Shown here in pieces: positions 1 through 11,548 of a DNA stretch of 64,000 nucleotides (within the stretch, counting starts at the first letter, position 1; the number at the start of each line of letters is the position of its first letter). Position numbers and translations under genes: made by a program. The notes below the pieces were generated by a model. It worked only from the letters and a program-made list of their open reading frames with translations. It made no database searches and was not told the origin of the DNA. The stretch is from Plantago ovata. Its lineage: Eukaryota > Streptophyta > Magnoliopsida > Lamiales > Plantaginaceae. The stretch is taken from positions 97,153,982 to 97,217,981 of the forward strand of contig CM051457.1 in assembly GCA_028274465.1 (NCBI GenBank). Reading direction: 5' to 3'.

Positions 1-2997
1 TCAGGACTTGGACCTTGATTGTCATCATCATCGTCTTTCTTGTCCTTGGAATCTTTCCCTTCATCATCACTGGGATCAGAGGGAATGTTCTCATCTTCTT
101 CTTCTTCATCATCGTCTGTCAGAATGACTAGCTCAACGTGCTTATACAAAGCAACACTTGTCACTTCCTCTTCCTCATTGATTTTGTGGGGATCAGCCAC
201 CACAGGTACAAATAGACCTTTGAGCATCACAGCTTGTTCAGCTGGACTCTTGAATTTTTCCTTCATATTCTCTCTGATTTGAGCAATCAGATTGGAGCTC
301 ATTTGCTGAGAATATGTCATTTCTTCAGGAAGGATGGAGTGGACAAATGTTTCGAGCTTCAGCAGAGAAGATCTCTTTTTCTCGTTTGAGAGATGAAGGT
401 GAAGATCTGAGAAATCCATTCGCCTGTACCTTTGCCAGTTGCTGACGGACTTAGCAACTCTTGACAAAGTTGTCCTTTTGAAGTTCAAGTACAGTTCTTC
501 AGAACTTACTTGATGATCTTCAGTGATGAGTACCACTTCAGTGGTCTCCTTTTGAGCCTGAAAAAGAACGTTATTTAGATCAGGATTGGTTTGGAGAATT
601 GTTTTAGAGTTCATATCTGAAACATGATTTACCTGCTAAGAGTCAGCAAGCTCATGTAGTACAATTTCCATTCCATGAGGAGCTTGAGTAGCATCCTCCA
701 TTTGTTCATCCTGAAATAAATTAGAGTTAGACACAAGTACTAAGCTGTCAAACTTAGTTTTAATACCAAAAACATTAACTACCTGCTGAGCAGGGAGTGT
801 TGGTTCTGGTGCAGAGGCTTCAGCAACCATCTGACTTGCATCTTGAGAAGTCTATAGAGATAATATAATATTAGCAAAAGAACAATTTTCAGAAATTGAA
901 GTTTTACTGATGGTTGAATTAACTACCTGCTGAAGAAGGACAGGTTGTGGCTCAGTCCTTTCAGCATTAACAGTTTCTTCAGCTTCTTGGACTGTTTCTT
1001 CAGCAGACTTCTGGTTTTGCTCTATCTGAGAAAGCTGTGCGGTTTCAGCAATCTCCCTTGTCTCTGAAATGACAAGTTGAGCAGAAGCATCTTGACCCTT
1101 GAGCTCACTGCTTGTCATGAAGATATCAATTGATTTGTTGGATGATTCTTCAATCTCCAACTCCATTTGTTTGCTTAATTCTTCCAGTACAAGCTGGACT
1201 TTGTCAATTGATGTCTTGGGTGAACTTGGGCCAGTATTTTCTCAGCATCACGAGATGCGTCGTTGAATAATGCTTCTTGTGTTTCAGCAACTTCTTGAAC
1301 CGGAACCATTGCTGTCTCAGCAACTGGTCCTTCAGCAAGCGGGGTTTCAGCAACTAGATGAGTTGCTTGTTCAGCAATCATCTTTTCAGCAGCATCAGCA
1401 AGTGTCGCTCTTTGCAGATCAGTGGCAATGTCACTTGCTGGTCTCAAAGTTGGATCATCTAGATTATCTACAATGTAGATATCGGGGACTTGGGCAGGAA
1501 TTTCATTTCCACTGCCTTGTGGTCTATTCTCCCAGTAGAATTATCAACATTGAGTTGATTGTTGAAGGCTTCCGCAAACAGTTCAACATTGCTGACATAG
1601 GCTTCAGTGATCACCTCAGCAACATCTACTGGCAAATGCGTTTCAGCATTTGTCTGGGAATTGACTGAGAGGTCTTGGACAGCAGAGACTGACTTGCGAG
1701 CCAGTGTTTTCTTCCTTTTGTTGCTGGTTCGTTTCCTCTTTGGTACGGGGTTTGCTGATGACGCTGCAGTCTGAGTGTCATCATCAGCTTTCCGCTTTTT
1801 CTTGTTAGATTTCTCCAGTTTCCCAGAGTCATCTATAGTTGCATTTTCAGCAACGGCTCTTGTACATGTACCTTGTTGATTTTCTACAGCAGTTTCATTT
1901 GTGTTACCACCACCAACAGCAGTTTCATCTCTAAGTTGCTGAGTGGTAACATCTGCAGCTGTTGTATACCTTTCTTGCTGGCTTGTGCTGACAACATTTG
2001 CAGTTGTTGTCTTCTTAGTTTTCTTTCCAGCAATCTTAGGTACATTCTGCTTGTAGAAAGATCTTCCCACATTGCATACAGACTTTTTGATTGGCAATGG
2101 GTTTCTTAGCTGAATCCTGAAATGTTCAAGGATATAGCATATCTTGATTCCATACATAACTGGAAAGGAAGGTGAGACCTTGTTGTCTTCTACCTTTACC
2201 TTAAACTTAGTAACACAATCAACAAGCCTGTTGAAAATGTACTTAGCCCAGTTAAGTTCCGTTTTATTTTCATGGATATGCATCAGCAATGGCCATCTTC
2301 TCAGGCCTACTTGGTCAATTCCTCCAACTTGGGAGTCAAGAACTTTTATTAGTAGCAGAGCTACTAGACCAAGTGAATGGCAGAGATGCTTTCTCTTAAC
2401 GTGCTTTGTCCAAGTCACGGGAGAAATCTCGCCTTTCTTCATTTTCTCATTTCTGACGTCACTGTAGAAAGCTTCAATTTCTTCGTCAGTGGCAGTGACG
2501 TCATCTTCAGTTCCAGTGGTTGGAATCTGAAAAATCTCCGCTAAATCAGTCCATTTCAGGACGATTTGCGTGTTTTGAACATAAATAAGGATCACTTTTT
2601 CAATGACTCCTTTACTATCTGTAAGGGACTGGATTTCTGCATTGTTGTAGAATTCCATTGTATCTATCATGCTCACTTGCTTAGTGCGAGCAGAGATAAA
2701 GTTCATGAGGCCTTGCTGCTTGATAAGCTCAAGCGCCTCTTCATTTTCGTCATCTAGTTCTTGTTCATAAAAGTACCTAATGTACTTTTCTTTTGCAAAA
2801 CCTCCCCATTGCATTAACATCTCACACTTTGCAGTGTCAAGATATGAAGGAGGCATAGGTTTTTCAGAAATGCGGTCGTTTTTCAACACAACTTTCGTTG
2901 TGTTTGTGGCCAGAGTAGTCACCGGAGCAGTGCGTGTTTCAGCACTGTCAACCTTTGACGACTTTGAGGACTTAGAAGACTGTCTCTTGGGAGCCAT
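1..2997 (-). pseudogene. Copia accessory ORF downstream of pol (decayed, apparently spliced)
   Basis: The main frame is 509 codons (2997-1468), starting MAPKRQSSKSSK. It has a Ser/Lys-rich N terminus, a globular middle (about residues 45-310) and two basic clusters that look like nuclear localisation signals (NKKKRKAD and PKRKRTSNKRKK, about residues 395-435). Similar reading continues left after two one-base frameshifts (near 1530 and 1230) into an Ala/Glu-rich tail with repeated AET/AEA. An acidic Asp/Glu-rich C-terminal part reaches the window edge. Three GT-AG intervals with near-identical donors (CAG then GTAGTTAAT or GTAAATCAT) lie at about 928-852, 783-712 and 636-560 and look like introns. 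It follows the end of a copia RNase H on the same strand, so it is a retrotransposon accessory ORF and not a host gene. Similar extra ORFs occur in plant copia and gypsy elements; their function is unknown to me. Frameshifts and an in-frame stop near 640 make it a pseudogene. Confidence 0.6.
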
Positions 2998-2999
2998 TT

Positions 3000-3884
3000 C
3001 TTTTATAGAGCAAGAGAATGTGTACGAAAAGAGATAGTTTGCTTTTTGACCGGAGGTACAGTAGATTCAGGCTAAAATTTGCAGAGAAAGGAAATGTGAG
3101 TTAAAGAATTTTGTCATTTCTCTAACTCCTTCTTTGTATAGTGTCTCTGGTGTGTGAGAAATTCAATCGATTTGAGCTCTCAGCAAGGGTAAAACAGAGA
3201 AACACTGGAGTTAGTGGAGCCTTTGCATTGAATGCGTAGTGGCCCACTAACTAAAACCGTCAGAGCACTCTCTCTCTTTGTTTTGTTAGCCGTTAGATAA
3301 GTAACTCCTTTTAATCAATGGCCACGATTGAATTTCATGTCATGATTATTGCGAGTTTATCTGTGCCAGTTTAACGTCACAAATTGATTTTACCGAGTTT
3401 TAAGGGAATAGATTGCTTGCTGAAATAGACAAGAATCTTTTCAGCGAGTTTGAATTAACAACCTAGATACTTGCTGAAAGTTCCCCCTTACTTAGATATC
3501 TCATATTGTCTTAAGTTTAAAAGATATTTCTGATTTCCCGTATCAGTAAAATCTTTTTGTACTTGAGATATCCTTTGGTAAAATCTGAGAGATGAGCTTT
3601 GCTCTTTTTCTGAGTTCCCGTCTCAGAAAATTCCTTTGATACTTGAATACCTGTTTTAGTATCTTTGATTGTCTGAGTGCCTGTCTCAGCAATCCTTAAG
3701 CTTCTTTGTCTTACTGAGTGCATGTCTCAGCAAGTGATCAAGTTTCCTAACAAATACCCGTTTTGAAGGAATTTCTTGCTGAATGCCTGTTTCATCAAAC
3801 ATGTAGTGACCTATCATTTCTTAGAAAAAATCAGTGACTTTGGCTTGTTGAATACCTGTTTCAGCATTCTGCCAATTGTATCCT
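3000..3884 (-). other. Spacer between copia pol end and accessory ORF
   Basis: No coding frame is supported. About 3525-3870 holds a degenerate repeat of a unit of roughly 40-90 bases resembling TTGAATACCTGTTTCAGCA or GAGTGCCTGTCTCAGCAA. The same CAGCAA/TTGCTG core is frequent in the neighbouring LTR. Confidence 0.4.
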
Positions 3885-4051
3885 TTATTGAGGTAGTTCA
3901 ATCAATCCAAGGTTATACCTTAGCATTGCGAACCTATTATCCGGTAGGGGCTTGGTAAAGATATCAGCAAGCTGATCATCAGTGCCTACTTTCACAACCT
4001 CAATATCACCTTTTTCCCCATGATCTCTAATGAAATGATGTCTAATATCAA
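3885..4051 (-). pseudogene. Ty1-copia pol C-terminal end (RNase H tail), truncated
   Basis: The frame reads IDIRHHFIRDHGEKGDIEVV, then DDQLADIFTKPLPDNRF. This is the highly conserved end of copia RNase H (the HIDIRYHFIRD...QLADIFTK block). Only about 55 residues remain. The upstream edge abuts the LTR end at 4051/4052, so gag, protease, integrase, reverse transcriptase and most of RNase H are missing. The ORF now begins with a few codons read out of the LTR (MLFKG). It is a relic of an internal deletion and cannot be functional. Confidence 0.8.
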
Positions 4052-5733
4052 TGGTCCCTTTAAACAACAAGAAAAGACTAGAGGGGGGGGGGGGTGAATA
4101 GTCTTTTCAAACTTTCGTCGTTTAAAACTTTCTCAGCAAGTACTTATTACTTTTCAGTAATGAGTTTGCTGATACTTAACTTTCTCAGCAAGCGTAAGTT
4201 ACTTTTCAGTAGCTTGGTTTGCTGATACTTAAAATCAGAGGGCGGAAGTATTTCATACAATAAGTGCTCTTTCAGTAAGTAAAGGTTTCAGCAAGTGATG
4301 TGAGTGACTGTGTACAGACAGATATGATTTGCTGAAAGCTAAGTACAGTAAGTAAATCACACAAACACTTTTATAGTGGTATCTGAGAGTGGCGTAATCT
4401 CTCAACTAATCCACTTTGTCCTTTCTAGGACTGAATCCACTAAGATATGATTGAGGTTCCTTACAATCTCCTATCTAGAGCGATTCAACAGAAACCAAAG
4501 CACACTTGCTTTGTCTCCAACCTAAACTAGAGAACGCAACCTTGTTCTCCACCAAACTTGGTACTTTTAATCAGCAAAACTATGCTCGATTAAGTTCCCC
4601 CTGAATATCACGCCTGAAAGGGTGTATTTTCAGTTAGAGAGTTTTGGGGTGAGATAACTTAATTATAACTTATTCAGTTACAACAAGTAATCTAAGAAAC
4701 ACAACTTTGAATACTTTGCAGTAAACAAGTTTGATTGTTTCTGGTGTCAAGACTTGTTCTTGTCCGAAAGAAAGAACACTTAACTAATTTCTTAGCCGAG
4801 TTTGTTCTACTTCTTCACAAGTAGATTTTTCAAGCTTTAAGTCTTGGAACGGATCAATGGCAGTAAGAGTATTTGAAGGTATGTGAGTCCAACGATAGCT
4901 ATCGCTAAAGTCACTGTGAAAATTAAGCACAAGTGAGAGTATGATCACGTTGTTGACACACTTCAACTCTTCGCCGGATGACTTCTATTTATAGTGCAAG
5001 AAAGGAGCCGTTTGAATTTTAAATTCCAAGGCTTTTGATCCTTAACATGTCACTATCTTTCTTTTGTACTTTCAGCAGCGTCCTTGTTTGTCTTCTAGTC
5101 TTCATGTCCTTCGCGTGTAAGCTTTGCATTTAATGCATATTTGAATAGAATTCAAACAGTAACATTGGAGCGCAAATTCAAGTACTTTCAGCAAGGGGTC
5201 ACATATGTTCCATCAGCAAGTGGTTAGTCTCAGTTTCAGCAAGCACAACCTACTCTGTCTTTCAGATTTTCACTTATGCAATGCTGTTGCTGAAGTTTCC
5301 ACTTTCTGAGCAACACGTGCCTTTGTAGATACCAGTCTTTCAGCAATCTTCAAGTCTTCAGATCTTAGAATTCTTCAAGTCTTCAGATCTTCAATAATCT
5401 TCAAGATTCTGAGCGGTTTCTAAATGCTTCAATAGTTTGTTTGTAAAAACAAAGTACATCGTCAGCAAATGCTTTAATAGGTTATTTTCTTTTCAGAAAA
5501 TAAGATACATCATAAGCTACAACATCAATAAGTTATTTTCTTTTCAGAAAATAAAATACATCATACGCTAAAGAAATAACTTATCTAGCACCTAATCTAA
5601 GTCTTCAGCAAACGTTCTTCTTTTACAATGTCCTTAAAATTCTAAATTCCTATGGACTTTAAGAGTACTAGTTACTGGACTTTCCTTAATTTAGCATGGT
5701 TAATTGCTCATCAAAATTACAAGTTTCCTAACA
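4052..5733 (-). mobile_element. Copia-A 5' LTR (minus-strand element)
   Basis: This is a 1.68-kb copy of the LTR also seen complete at 33084-34748 and partly at 37558-39053. In element orientation it begins TGTTAGGAAACTTG (at 5733) and ends GTTTAAAGGGACCA, lacking the last three bases. It contains a run of 13 G (C on the element strand) near 4083, and a tandem duplication of a unit of about 50 bases at 4128-4233. The TTGCTGA/TCAGCAA core recurs many times. No primer-binding site follows; the sequence passes directly into pol. The right edge falls inside the CACTA-1 terminal repeats. The left LTR would be outside the window, so the TSD cannot be checked. Confidence 0.8.
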
Positions 5734-5737
5734 CCGT

Positions 5738-5930
5738 CGCTGTTTTTTGCGACGGATTAGACGATCCGTCGCAAACTTCATCGTTGACCAAAGTTGAGAC
5801 GGATTATTGATCCGTCACTACAATATGGCGACGGATGAAATTATCCGTCGCTATATTGCTGGAACACGTGTCAGGTGCTGGGCAGACGAGAGTTGGCGAC
5901 GGATGGTTTAATCCGTCGCTAATTGGTTTG
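5738..5930. repeat. CACTA-1 left subterminal repeats
   Basis: Several copies of GCGACGGAT and ATCCGTCGC, paired as short palindromes around variable centres. In En/Spm elements such subterminal repeats are binding sites for the TNPA-type protein. That function is inferred from the family. Confidence 0.7.
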
Positions 5931-6058
5931 GAATATATTTTTTTTATTTGTTTATTTATTTATTTTATTTTAATTTTTTTCTTTTGTAGTTATACACCGC
6001 AAATACGTAAACATTTTTGTAACTAAACATTATATACAAAAAAAAATTGTTCTAAGCA

Positions 6059-7991
6059 TTAATAAAATGAAAGTACTAATTGTCCTAAGCAAAGGAACAT
6101 GAAAAAAAAATTCGAAATAGAAAAAAATTGTTCGAAAATAAAAAAAAGAGTACTATTGCTGAGATCCTGGGGGGCATCGGCATCATCAAACATGAAGAAG
6201 TCGGGAGGTGGCGCTCCACCGGGGGGGGCATACTGCGCCATGATCCACTCGATGGATCTCTTGAATCCATGCCTCATCCTCGTCTGCTCTGCCCTCAACC
6301 AAGCAGCCTCCTGGGCATGCTCCTGGACAATCGCCTTCAGCTGCTGCTGCTCCTGGAGGAACTCGGAAGGCACATCGGCTTGTCCCCTTCGGCACTTGGA
6401 GGAGCTGGAGGAGGAGCCACCCTGGTTCACCGTCTCCGCTATCGCCTGCGAGAGGTTGTCCACGCCGAAGACACGCCCCTTATCATCGAGATTCACGATC
6501 TCAAGATAGATGGCGTTCTCCTCCTCGACCGTGAGATCAAGGTTCTCAGTCCTGGCCAGGAACTCCGCCTGAAAATTCAAACAAACAATTAACGATTTAA
6601 TTAGTACGTTATTGATCGAAGAATCAAATATTCAACAAGAAGCTCAGGAATCGAAAAAAATATAAAACATACCGCGATTGTTTTGGCCCTATCAAACTGG
6701 AAGGTCATCTTGCCATCCTTATCCAGCTCCTCGTGAGCCTCACAGAAGTGATCCCACATGGTCTGCTCCCTCCCCTCCGATATCTTCATCAAATATATAT
6801 ATAAATTGATAAAGTAATGATTGAATTGAAATAAGACTTAAGAAAGAAAAAGAAACTATAACAAAGTACGTGACTTATCGCGTCCATGTGGCGCGTCAAC
6901 TGGGATTTCGAACCCAGCCGATGCTTCACCGAGCCTGTCCCATCCGGTGGATTATGGGACCGGTTCTCCCTGTTCTGGTCCGACAGCTTCTGGGCTTGAA
7001 GGTTCTCCGCCCAATACTGCTTCCACAGGGGCCACTCCTCCTCCCCAATCCACCCCGGCTTCTTCCCTGATGCCTTGATCTTGGCGACCTTCTTCCGGAA
7101 GGCTTCGGAGCCTTCATGTTCGAAGGCATACCACAGATCCGACTTGAACTTGTTGGGGAGGAAGAACTTCTCCTACATTTCAGAAAGTATACAAAATTCA
7201 GACTAACATATATAACACGGTGACTAACATATCACCCAAACAATTGCACATTGTCCTATTTTCAACTAACACACGGTGACTAACATATCACCCAAACAAT
7301 TGCACATTGTCCTATTTCAACTAACACACGGTGACTAACATATCACCCAAACAATTGCACATTGTCCTATTTCAACTAACACACGGTGACTAATATATCA
7401 CCCAAGTAAAGAAAGATTAAACCATAAGAGAAGAAGAAAGATTACTAACCTCCAGAGCATTCCAAATCTCCGCCTTCCGCTCCGGAGTGAAAGTATGCCA
7501 CTGGGCTCCAAGTGGTGGGAGATCCACTTTCTTCGTGGATTCCTTGATGATGAACTTTGCAGCCTCCCTCGGCATCATCCTGTTGCAATAACATACACAA
7601 ATTAATCCAACTAAATAAAACATACAATACCAAACACACAAATTAATGCAACTAAATAAAACATACAATACCAAACACACAAATTAATCCAACTAAATAA
7701 CTTACGCATACCCAGGCATGGGCCAGACGACGAGCTTGCCATTCACCCGTTCACCCGCCCTATACACCTCCCCTATGTACCCATCATCTGGCAGGTTAGC
7801 AAACACGTGTGGGCCAGTAGACCCTGCACTGCTGCTAGAACGGGGGCCAGGGGACTGGGTCTCACTGACATGAGTCGTCGAGGTCCCCCCGACTTCGGCT
7901 GACTACTAGGGGTGCGGAATGGCGAGTCTGGCTCAGCGTAGCTACGGCTGCTGGCAGCCAACAGCTTCCCCGGTTTCTTTGGCCTCGGCAT
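6059..7991 (-). pseudogene. CACTA-1 Transposase_24-like (En/Spm TNPA/Ptta-type) gene
   Basis: Five minus-strand exons can be read: 7991-7706 (start MPRPKKPGK, one frameshift near 7900), about 7580-7452, 7172-6885, 6789-6672 and 6568-6059. Junctions show GT-AG, for example TATGC then GTAAGT, and TTGCAACAG before the second exon. The third exon has the hallmark FFLPNKFKSDLWYAFEHEG, then EEEWPLWKQYWA and NRENR. The last exon has EEENAIYLEIVNLDDKGRVF, GVDNLSQAI and a coiled-coil-like QEQQQLKAIVQEHAQEAAWL. This order matches the Pfam Transposase_24 family of En/Spm elements, which acts as the accessory DNA-binding protein. No TNPD/tnp2 catalytic gene is seen, so CACTA-1 is probably non-autonomous. 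The frameshift makes function doubtful. Confidence 0.7.
7213..7405. repeat. Tandem repeat in CACTA-1 intron
   Basis: About 3.5 copies of a unit of roughly 57 bases containing GGTGACTAACATATCACCCA, CAATTGCACATTGTCC and CAACTAACACAC. The core GGTGACTAACATATCACC is itself a short inverted repeat. The same core occurs in the equivalent intron of CACTA-2 (18267-18290). Confidence 0.8.
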
Positions 7992-7999
7992 GATCTGCA

Positions 8000-9064
8000 C
8001 GTTTAAGAACAACCATAAGAAACAATAAATGGACTTTGAGTATACACTGATAAGAAACGACACTGGACTTTATGCTTTACTTTATGCTGTAAACTTATGA
8101 TTTACAGATCCAAATGAAGCTGCAAAATGCATATGTGAAAGACCAAAAAATGCAAGGATACATAGCCTACATTTAAAAATCTAATTTAATACAAAATTTG
8201 ATCTACTTAATCTAATTTAATCCATCATTTTAATGTAAACCAGAACTACCAATTCTACTACTATTTCCAACATAGCACAAGTAATAACAAAATCTTAAGC
8301 CTTAGAACTCAAAATCTAACATTTATCCTCGATAGTTCCATAAGCCTAAATTTACACTACTACTAATGGAGCATTTTTCAGCCTAAAACATCCCCAAATC
8401 AAGTTATTAATTTAAATATGCAACATTAATAGAATTAGTTAAAAATTAACTAAAAATTATGCAATAAGTCATGGTTCAGAGCATATCATTCTCAAAATAA
8501 ATCAAATACCATTATCAATTTTCTAACATTTACTTCATCCTCAATTTTCTAACATTTATTTAAATTAAACAAAATTTATCTAAATAAAACAAATATCCAG
8601 TATCCAGTATCCAATAGTAACATTTATCTAAATTTATCTAAATTAATCTAAAATTTATCCTCAATTAAACAAATACCCTAAATTAAAATGCTACAAAATG
8701 GCATGAACAAGAGAACCCAACCCAAAAATTGAATTTAGGGTTACTAACCTATATCAAATGAAGATGAGAAAGGGAGGGATGAACTCCGGTAGGACGACGG
8801 TGCGGTGGTGGTACAGCAACAAAGAAGAAGAAGGGGATGAGAAGGTCACGGCGGAGTGATATTGGTGGTGGCACGTCGAAGAGGAGTGCCGGTGGTGAGT
8901 AGTCGTGGTGGCACGCCGATGAAGGAGTAGTGGTGGTGAGCCGATTGTTGTGGTCGATCGATGAGGAGTGGTGGTGGTGAGCGGAGGTGAGCCGATTGTG
9001 GTGGTGGATTAGGGATTTTATAAATCGAAATAGGGAAGAAGAGGGAGAATCGCGTCTGTATATA
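8000..9064 (-). other. CACTA-1 leader, no gene
   Basis: AT-rich sequence with short direct repeats (ATTTATCTAAATT types at 8520-8680), followed by a GGTGG-rich purine tract at 8760-9010. No supported coding frame. Confidence 0.4.
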
Positions 9065-9069
9065 ACTTC

Positions 9070-9363
9070 GTAGCGACGGATAACCTTATCCGTCGCTCAG
9101 TATTTATTTTATTTTATTTTCCATTTTTCCTTATTAAATTAACCAGTATGGTCAACGAGTTTAGCGACGGATGATGTCATCCGTCTCACCTATAGAGACG
9201 GATAGACCTTATCCGTCGCTAAACTTGAGCCAGATTGGGTCTCCAGAGGCACGGACTGAGCTTAGAGCGCAGTTCGTCCTCATCCGTCGCTAACAGTAGC
9301 GATTAGCGACGGATCGCATCCGTATCTACCCATCCGTCGCTAAATGGTTGATTTCTTGTAGTG
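9070..9363. repeat. CACTA-1 right subterminal repeats and terminus
   Basis: Copies of GCGACGGAT/ATCCGTCGC at about 9071-9096, 9161-9185, 9200-9222, 9280-9340, ending in TTCTTGTAGTG. Confidence 0.75.
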
Positions 9364-9453
9364 TCTGCACTACGTGTTTTGTGTAGTTGTGAGTTGCCCT
9401 TTGGCTTAAAACAAATTTATTTGATTGTTCGAGTCTGACAATCTCGTTCATCA
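9364..9453 (+). mobile_element. Tail of an Athila-like (Gypsy-A) LTR
   Basis: Matches the last ~90 bases of the Gypsy-A LTR: GTGTAGTTGTGAGTTGCC, CAAATTTATTTGATT and the terminal TTCATCA. CACTA-1 is inserted next to the CACTAC-like string inside this LTR. No primer-binding site follows, so this is the end of a 3' or solo LTR. Confidence 0.65.
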
Positions 9454-9989
9454 GAGCGTGACCGCAAGAGGAGAAAGAGTGTGCCCCCGTTTTTCTCGTG
9501 TTGGTGGGAGAAGTTCGAACATAGAGTGAGGAATAGACTATTTTTCCACCGCGCTAAGGAAATCGGCGTTGGGTTGGATTATAGGAAAATTATTTTAAAA
9601 TGCTTACTCTATGTTGGTTCTTTCTCGGGGTTTCCCACTTTGGATTTTTTACCACAACCTTGGTCTTGAGCGTGTCCTTGCTGAAGCCTTTGTTCTTGTT
9701 TTCTCTTCATAGAAGCCTTGTGTTGACTTGCTTGTTTGGCCCTTGGTGATTTCTTTGATAAGAACTTTTTTGCTTTGGATTGGTTGGTCGTCAAGTGGAC
9801 AAGAGAACTCACTGGAGGCTCTTCCATGCTCTCCTTTTTTTCTTTTTATTGATCCTTGTTTATGGTAGAGCTTTGTTGTTGTATTCGGTTGTGGATGTTA
9901 TTTTTCTAGAGCATTCCTTATGCTAGAGCTTATAATAAAAATTTAGCCGTTACAAAAAAGAAAGAAAGAAGAAGAGTAAATGAGAAAGT
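9454..9989. other. Unassigned sequence
   Basis: A Lys/Gln-rich minus-strand frame (9827-9609) is open, but I recognise nothing in it. The rest shows no feature I can support. Confidence 0.3.
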
Positions 9990-11548
9990 ATGAATAGAGC
10001 TCTCCTAACCATCTACTTATATAGTAGTGAATAGAAGCCTAAAGAACATTCTATTAGACTCCTAAAAGGAATAAGAACTATGATTCTTATTGCACAAGTA
10101 AACTTTTATGTCTAGGTTCATTTCCTAATTAAATCACAATTCAATTAGGAAAGCTTGCCTCTTAAGTTTGATTGGAGTAAGGAGTCAAATTCCTTCCTCC
10201 ACCCATTCGGCCGCGCCACTTAAAGGAGGAGGTGGGTCCCACTTTTGGGACCCACACGCAAGTCTATGGAAACTCTAGCTCTAATTAGATTTTGCCCATG
10301 TGCATATATTAATCTAATTAATATATCCTTTTTAATTCCAACCTCAATTATATTTCTAAAATATAATCTTTAATTGTATTTTTATAAATACAATTAATTC
10401 AATTAATATTCTCATAATATTAATTGTGTCATAACTAATTATAATTAATCTAATTAATGATATTCCCATTCCTATAGTCATGCAGATAAGCTGGTTCACC
10501 ACATAGTGTTACCCATAGGGCCTCAGTGTATTAAGCTAGCACCTCTACTAGGCATTATGGAATTCCTAGACAATCCCATTTGCAATATTAATACATGAGG
10601 ACGTTTGAGAGGAATCTCAAAGCTACCTTTTGTTGTTGAAGCCTGTTGCACTCAATGCGGCGATGGTAAGGTTCTTTCATCTGAGTGACTCGAATGCATC
10701 TAGGATCGATGAAGTGTCTATCCCAGTAACACATTCATGGCGCCTTCAGTGAGTTGCTTGGTTAATGCAATATATGTTATGACCATTCATAAATATATCC
10801 ATACGCTGGCCAGCGGTTTTACCAACACAACTATGAACGACTTGAGTAGTTCTCTCCAATGCTACACATGAGAGATGAATCCTCTCCATGATCACTTATC
10901 ATCCACATTTGTAATTTAGCCATAATCCCAGAAGGGCCGTATCTACCTCTTATTCAGGGCGTAAGCGTTGGATTCCAACCAAAGATTATGGGGCAACAAA
11001 TGTGATGGTAAAGTCCTGAGAGTCAAAGGACGAATGGCATCACTTCGACAACTCATGTTCCCATAGACACTTCAGTGTAGAGTATACATCGATGGGAGTA
11101 TCCGGTGGGTACTTCCATTGTTCGGAATCCACCTCGAACAACTATGCATAGTTATGAGAACATCATGGACTCGCTCTAACGATTCGTTCCGTGGTCGTGG
11201 GATCGACTCACACTTGCTCTAACAGGTATAACCTCCACGCATACTAGTCTCAATTGTCTCATTCAGACCCCTACATCCGAGATGAGCTTCGACTAGGGAG
11301 AATTTGGGATAGATGATAATTCACATAGTTCCCACTACTTATGTGATCAGTCATCTATCCACTGGGGACATGTTTGATATCTATACAGACCAACCAGATA
11401 AAAATATGACATGTTGTATGCCTGGTGTAATATATAAATACATATGTAAACATGAACATGAATAAACAAACATATAATATATTACGTTGACTGTGTAATA
11501 GTACATTTGTCCTTAATAAAGGTTGTCTCTAGGACATACATACTATCA
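9990..11548 (-). mobile_element. Degenerate copia LTR related to Copia-B
   Basis: In reverse orientation this follows the Copia-B LTRs (48129-49904, 57217-59307). It starts TGATAGTATGTATGTCCTAG at 11548, then shows the CACAGTCAACGTAATATA block, the GGGATAGACACTTCATCGAT block near 10715, the AATTAATTGTATTT blocks near 10370-10450 and an ACTATATAAGTAGA-type end near 10015. It is clearly diverged from the other three copies. The inner end and a primer site are not found. It may be a solo LTR or a truncated one. Confidence 0.65.

Larger units (their letters stand above)
5734..9363 (-). mobile_element. CACTA (En/Spm) element CACTA-1, left end interrupted
   Basis: The right terminus reads TTTCTTGTAGTG at 9352-9363, the reverse complement of the plant CACTA terminus CACTACAAGAAA. 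Both ends carry subterminal repeats pairing GCGACGGAT with ATCCGTCGC (5738-5930 and 9070-9345). The left terminus is missing because the copia LTR abuts at 5733/5734. Inside is a minus-strand Transposase_24-like gene (6059-7991) and a long AT-rich leader (8000-9060). The right flank is TCT and the adjacent sequence is the tail of an Athila-like LTR. Confidence 0.75.

Noticed and set aside
19..282. Ser-rich plus-strand ORF
   Set aside because: Antisense shadow of the acidic Asp/Glu tail of the minus-strand accessory ORF.
6099..6592. Overlapping plus-strand ORFs in CACTA-1
   Set aside because: Antisense to the Transposase_24-like exon, which has the recognisable motifs.
9609..9827. Lys/Gln-rich minus ORF as a gag protein
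   Set aside because: Low complexity, 72 codons, no zinc knuckle or gag motif; left unassigned.
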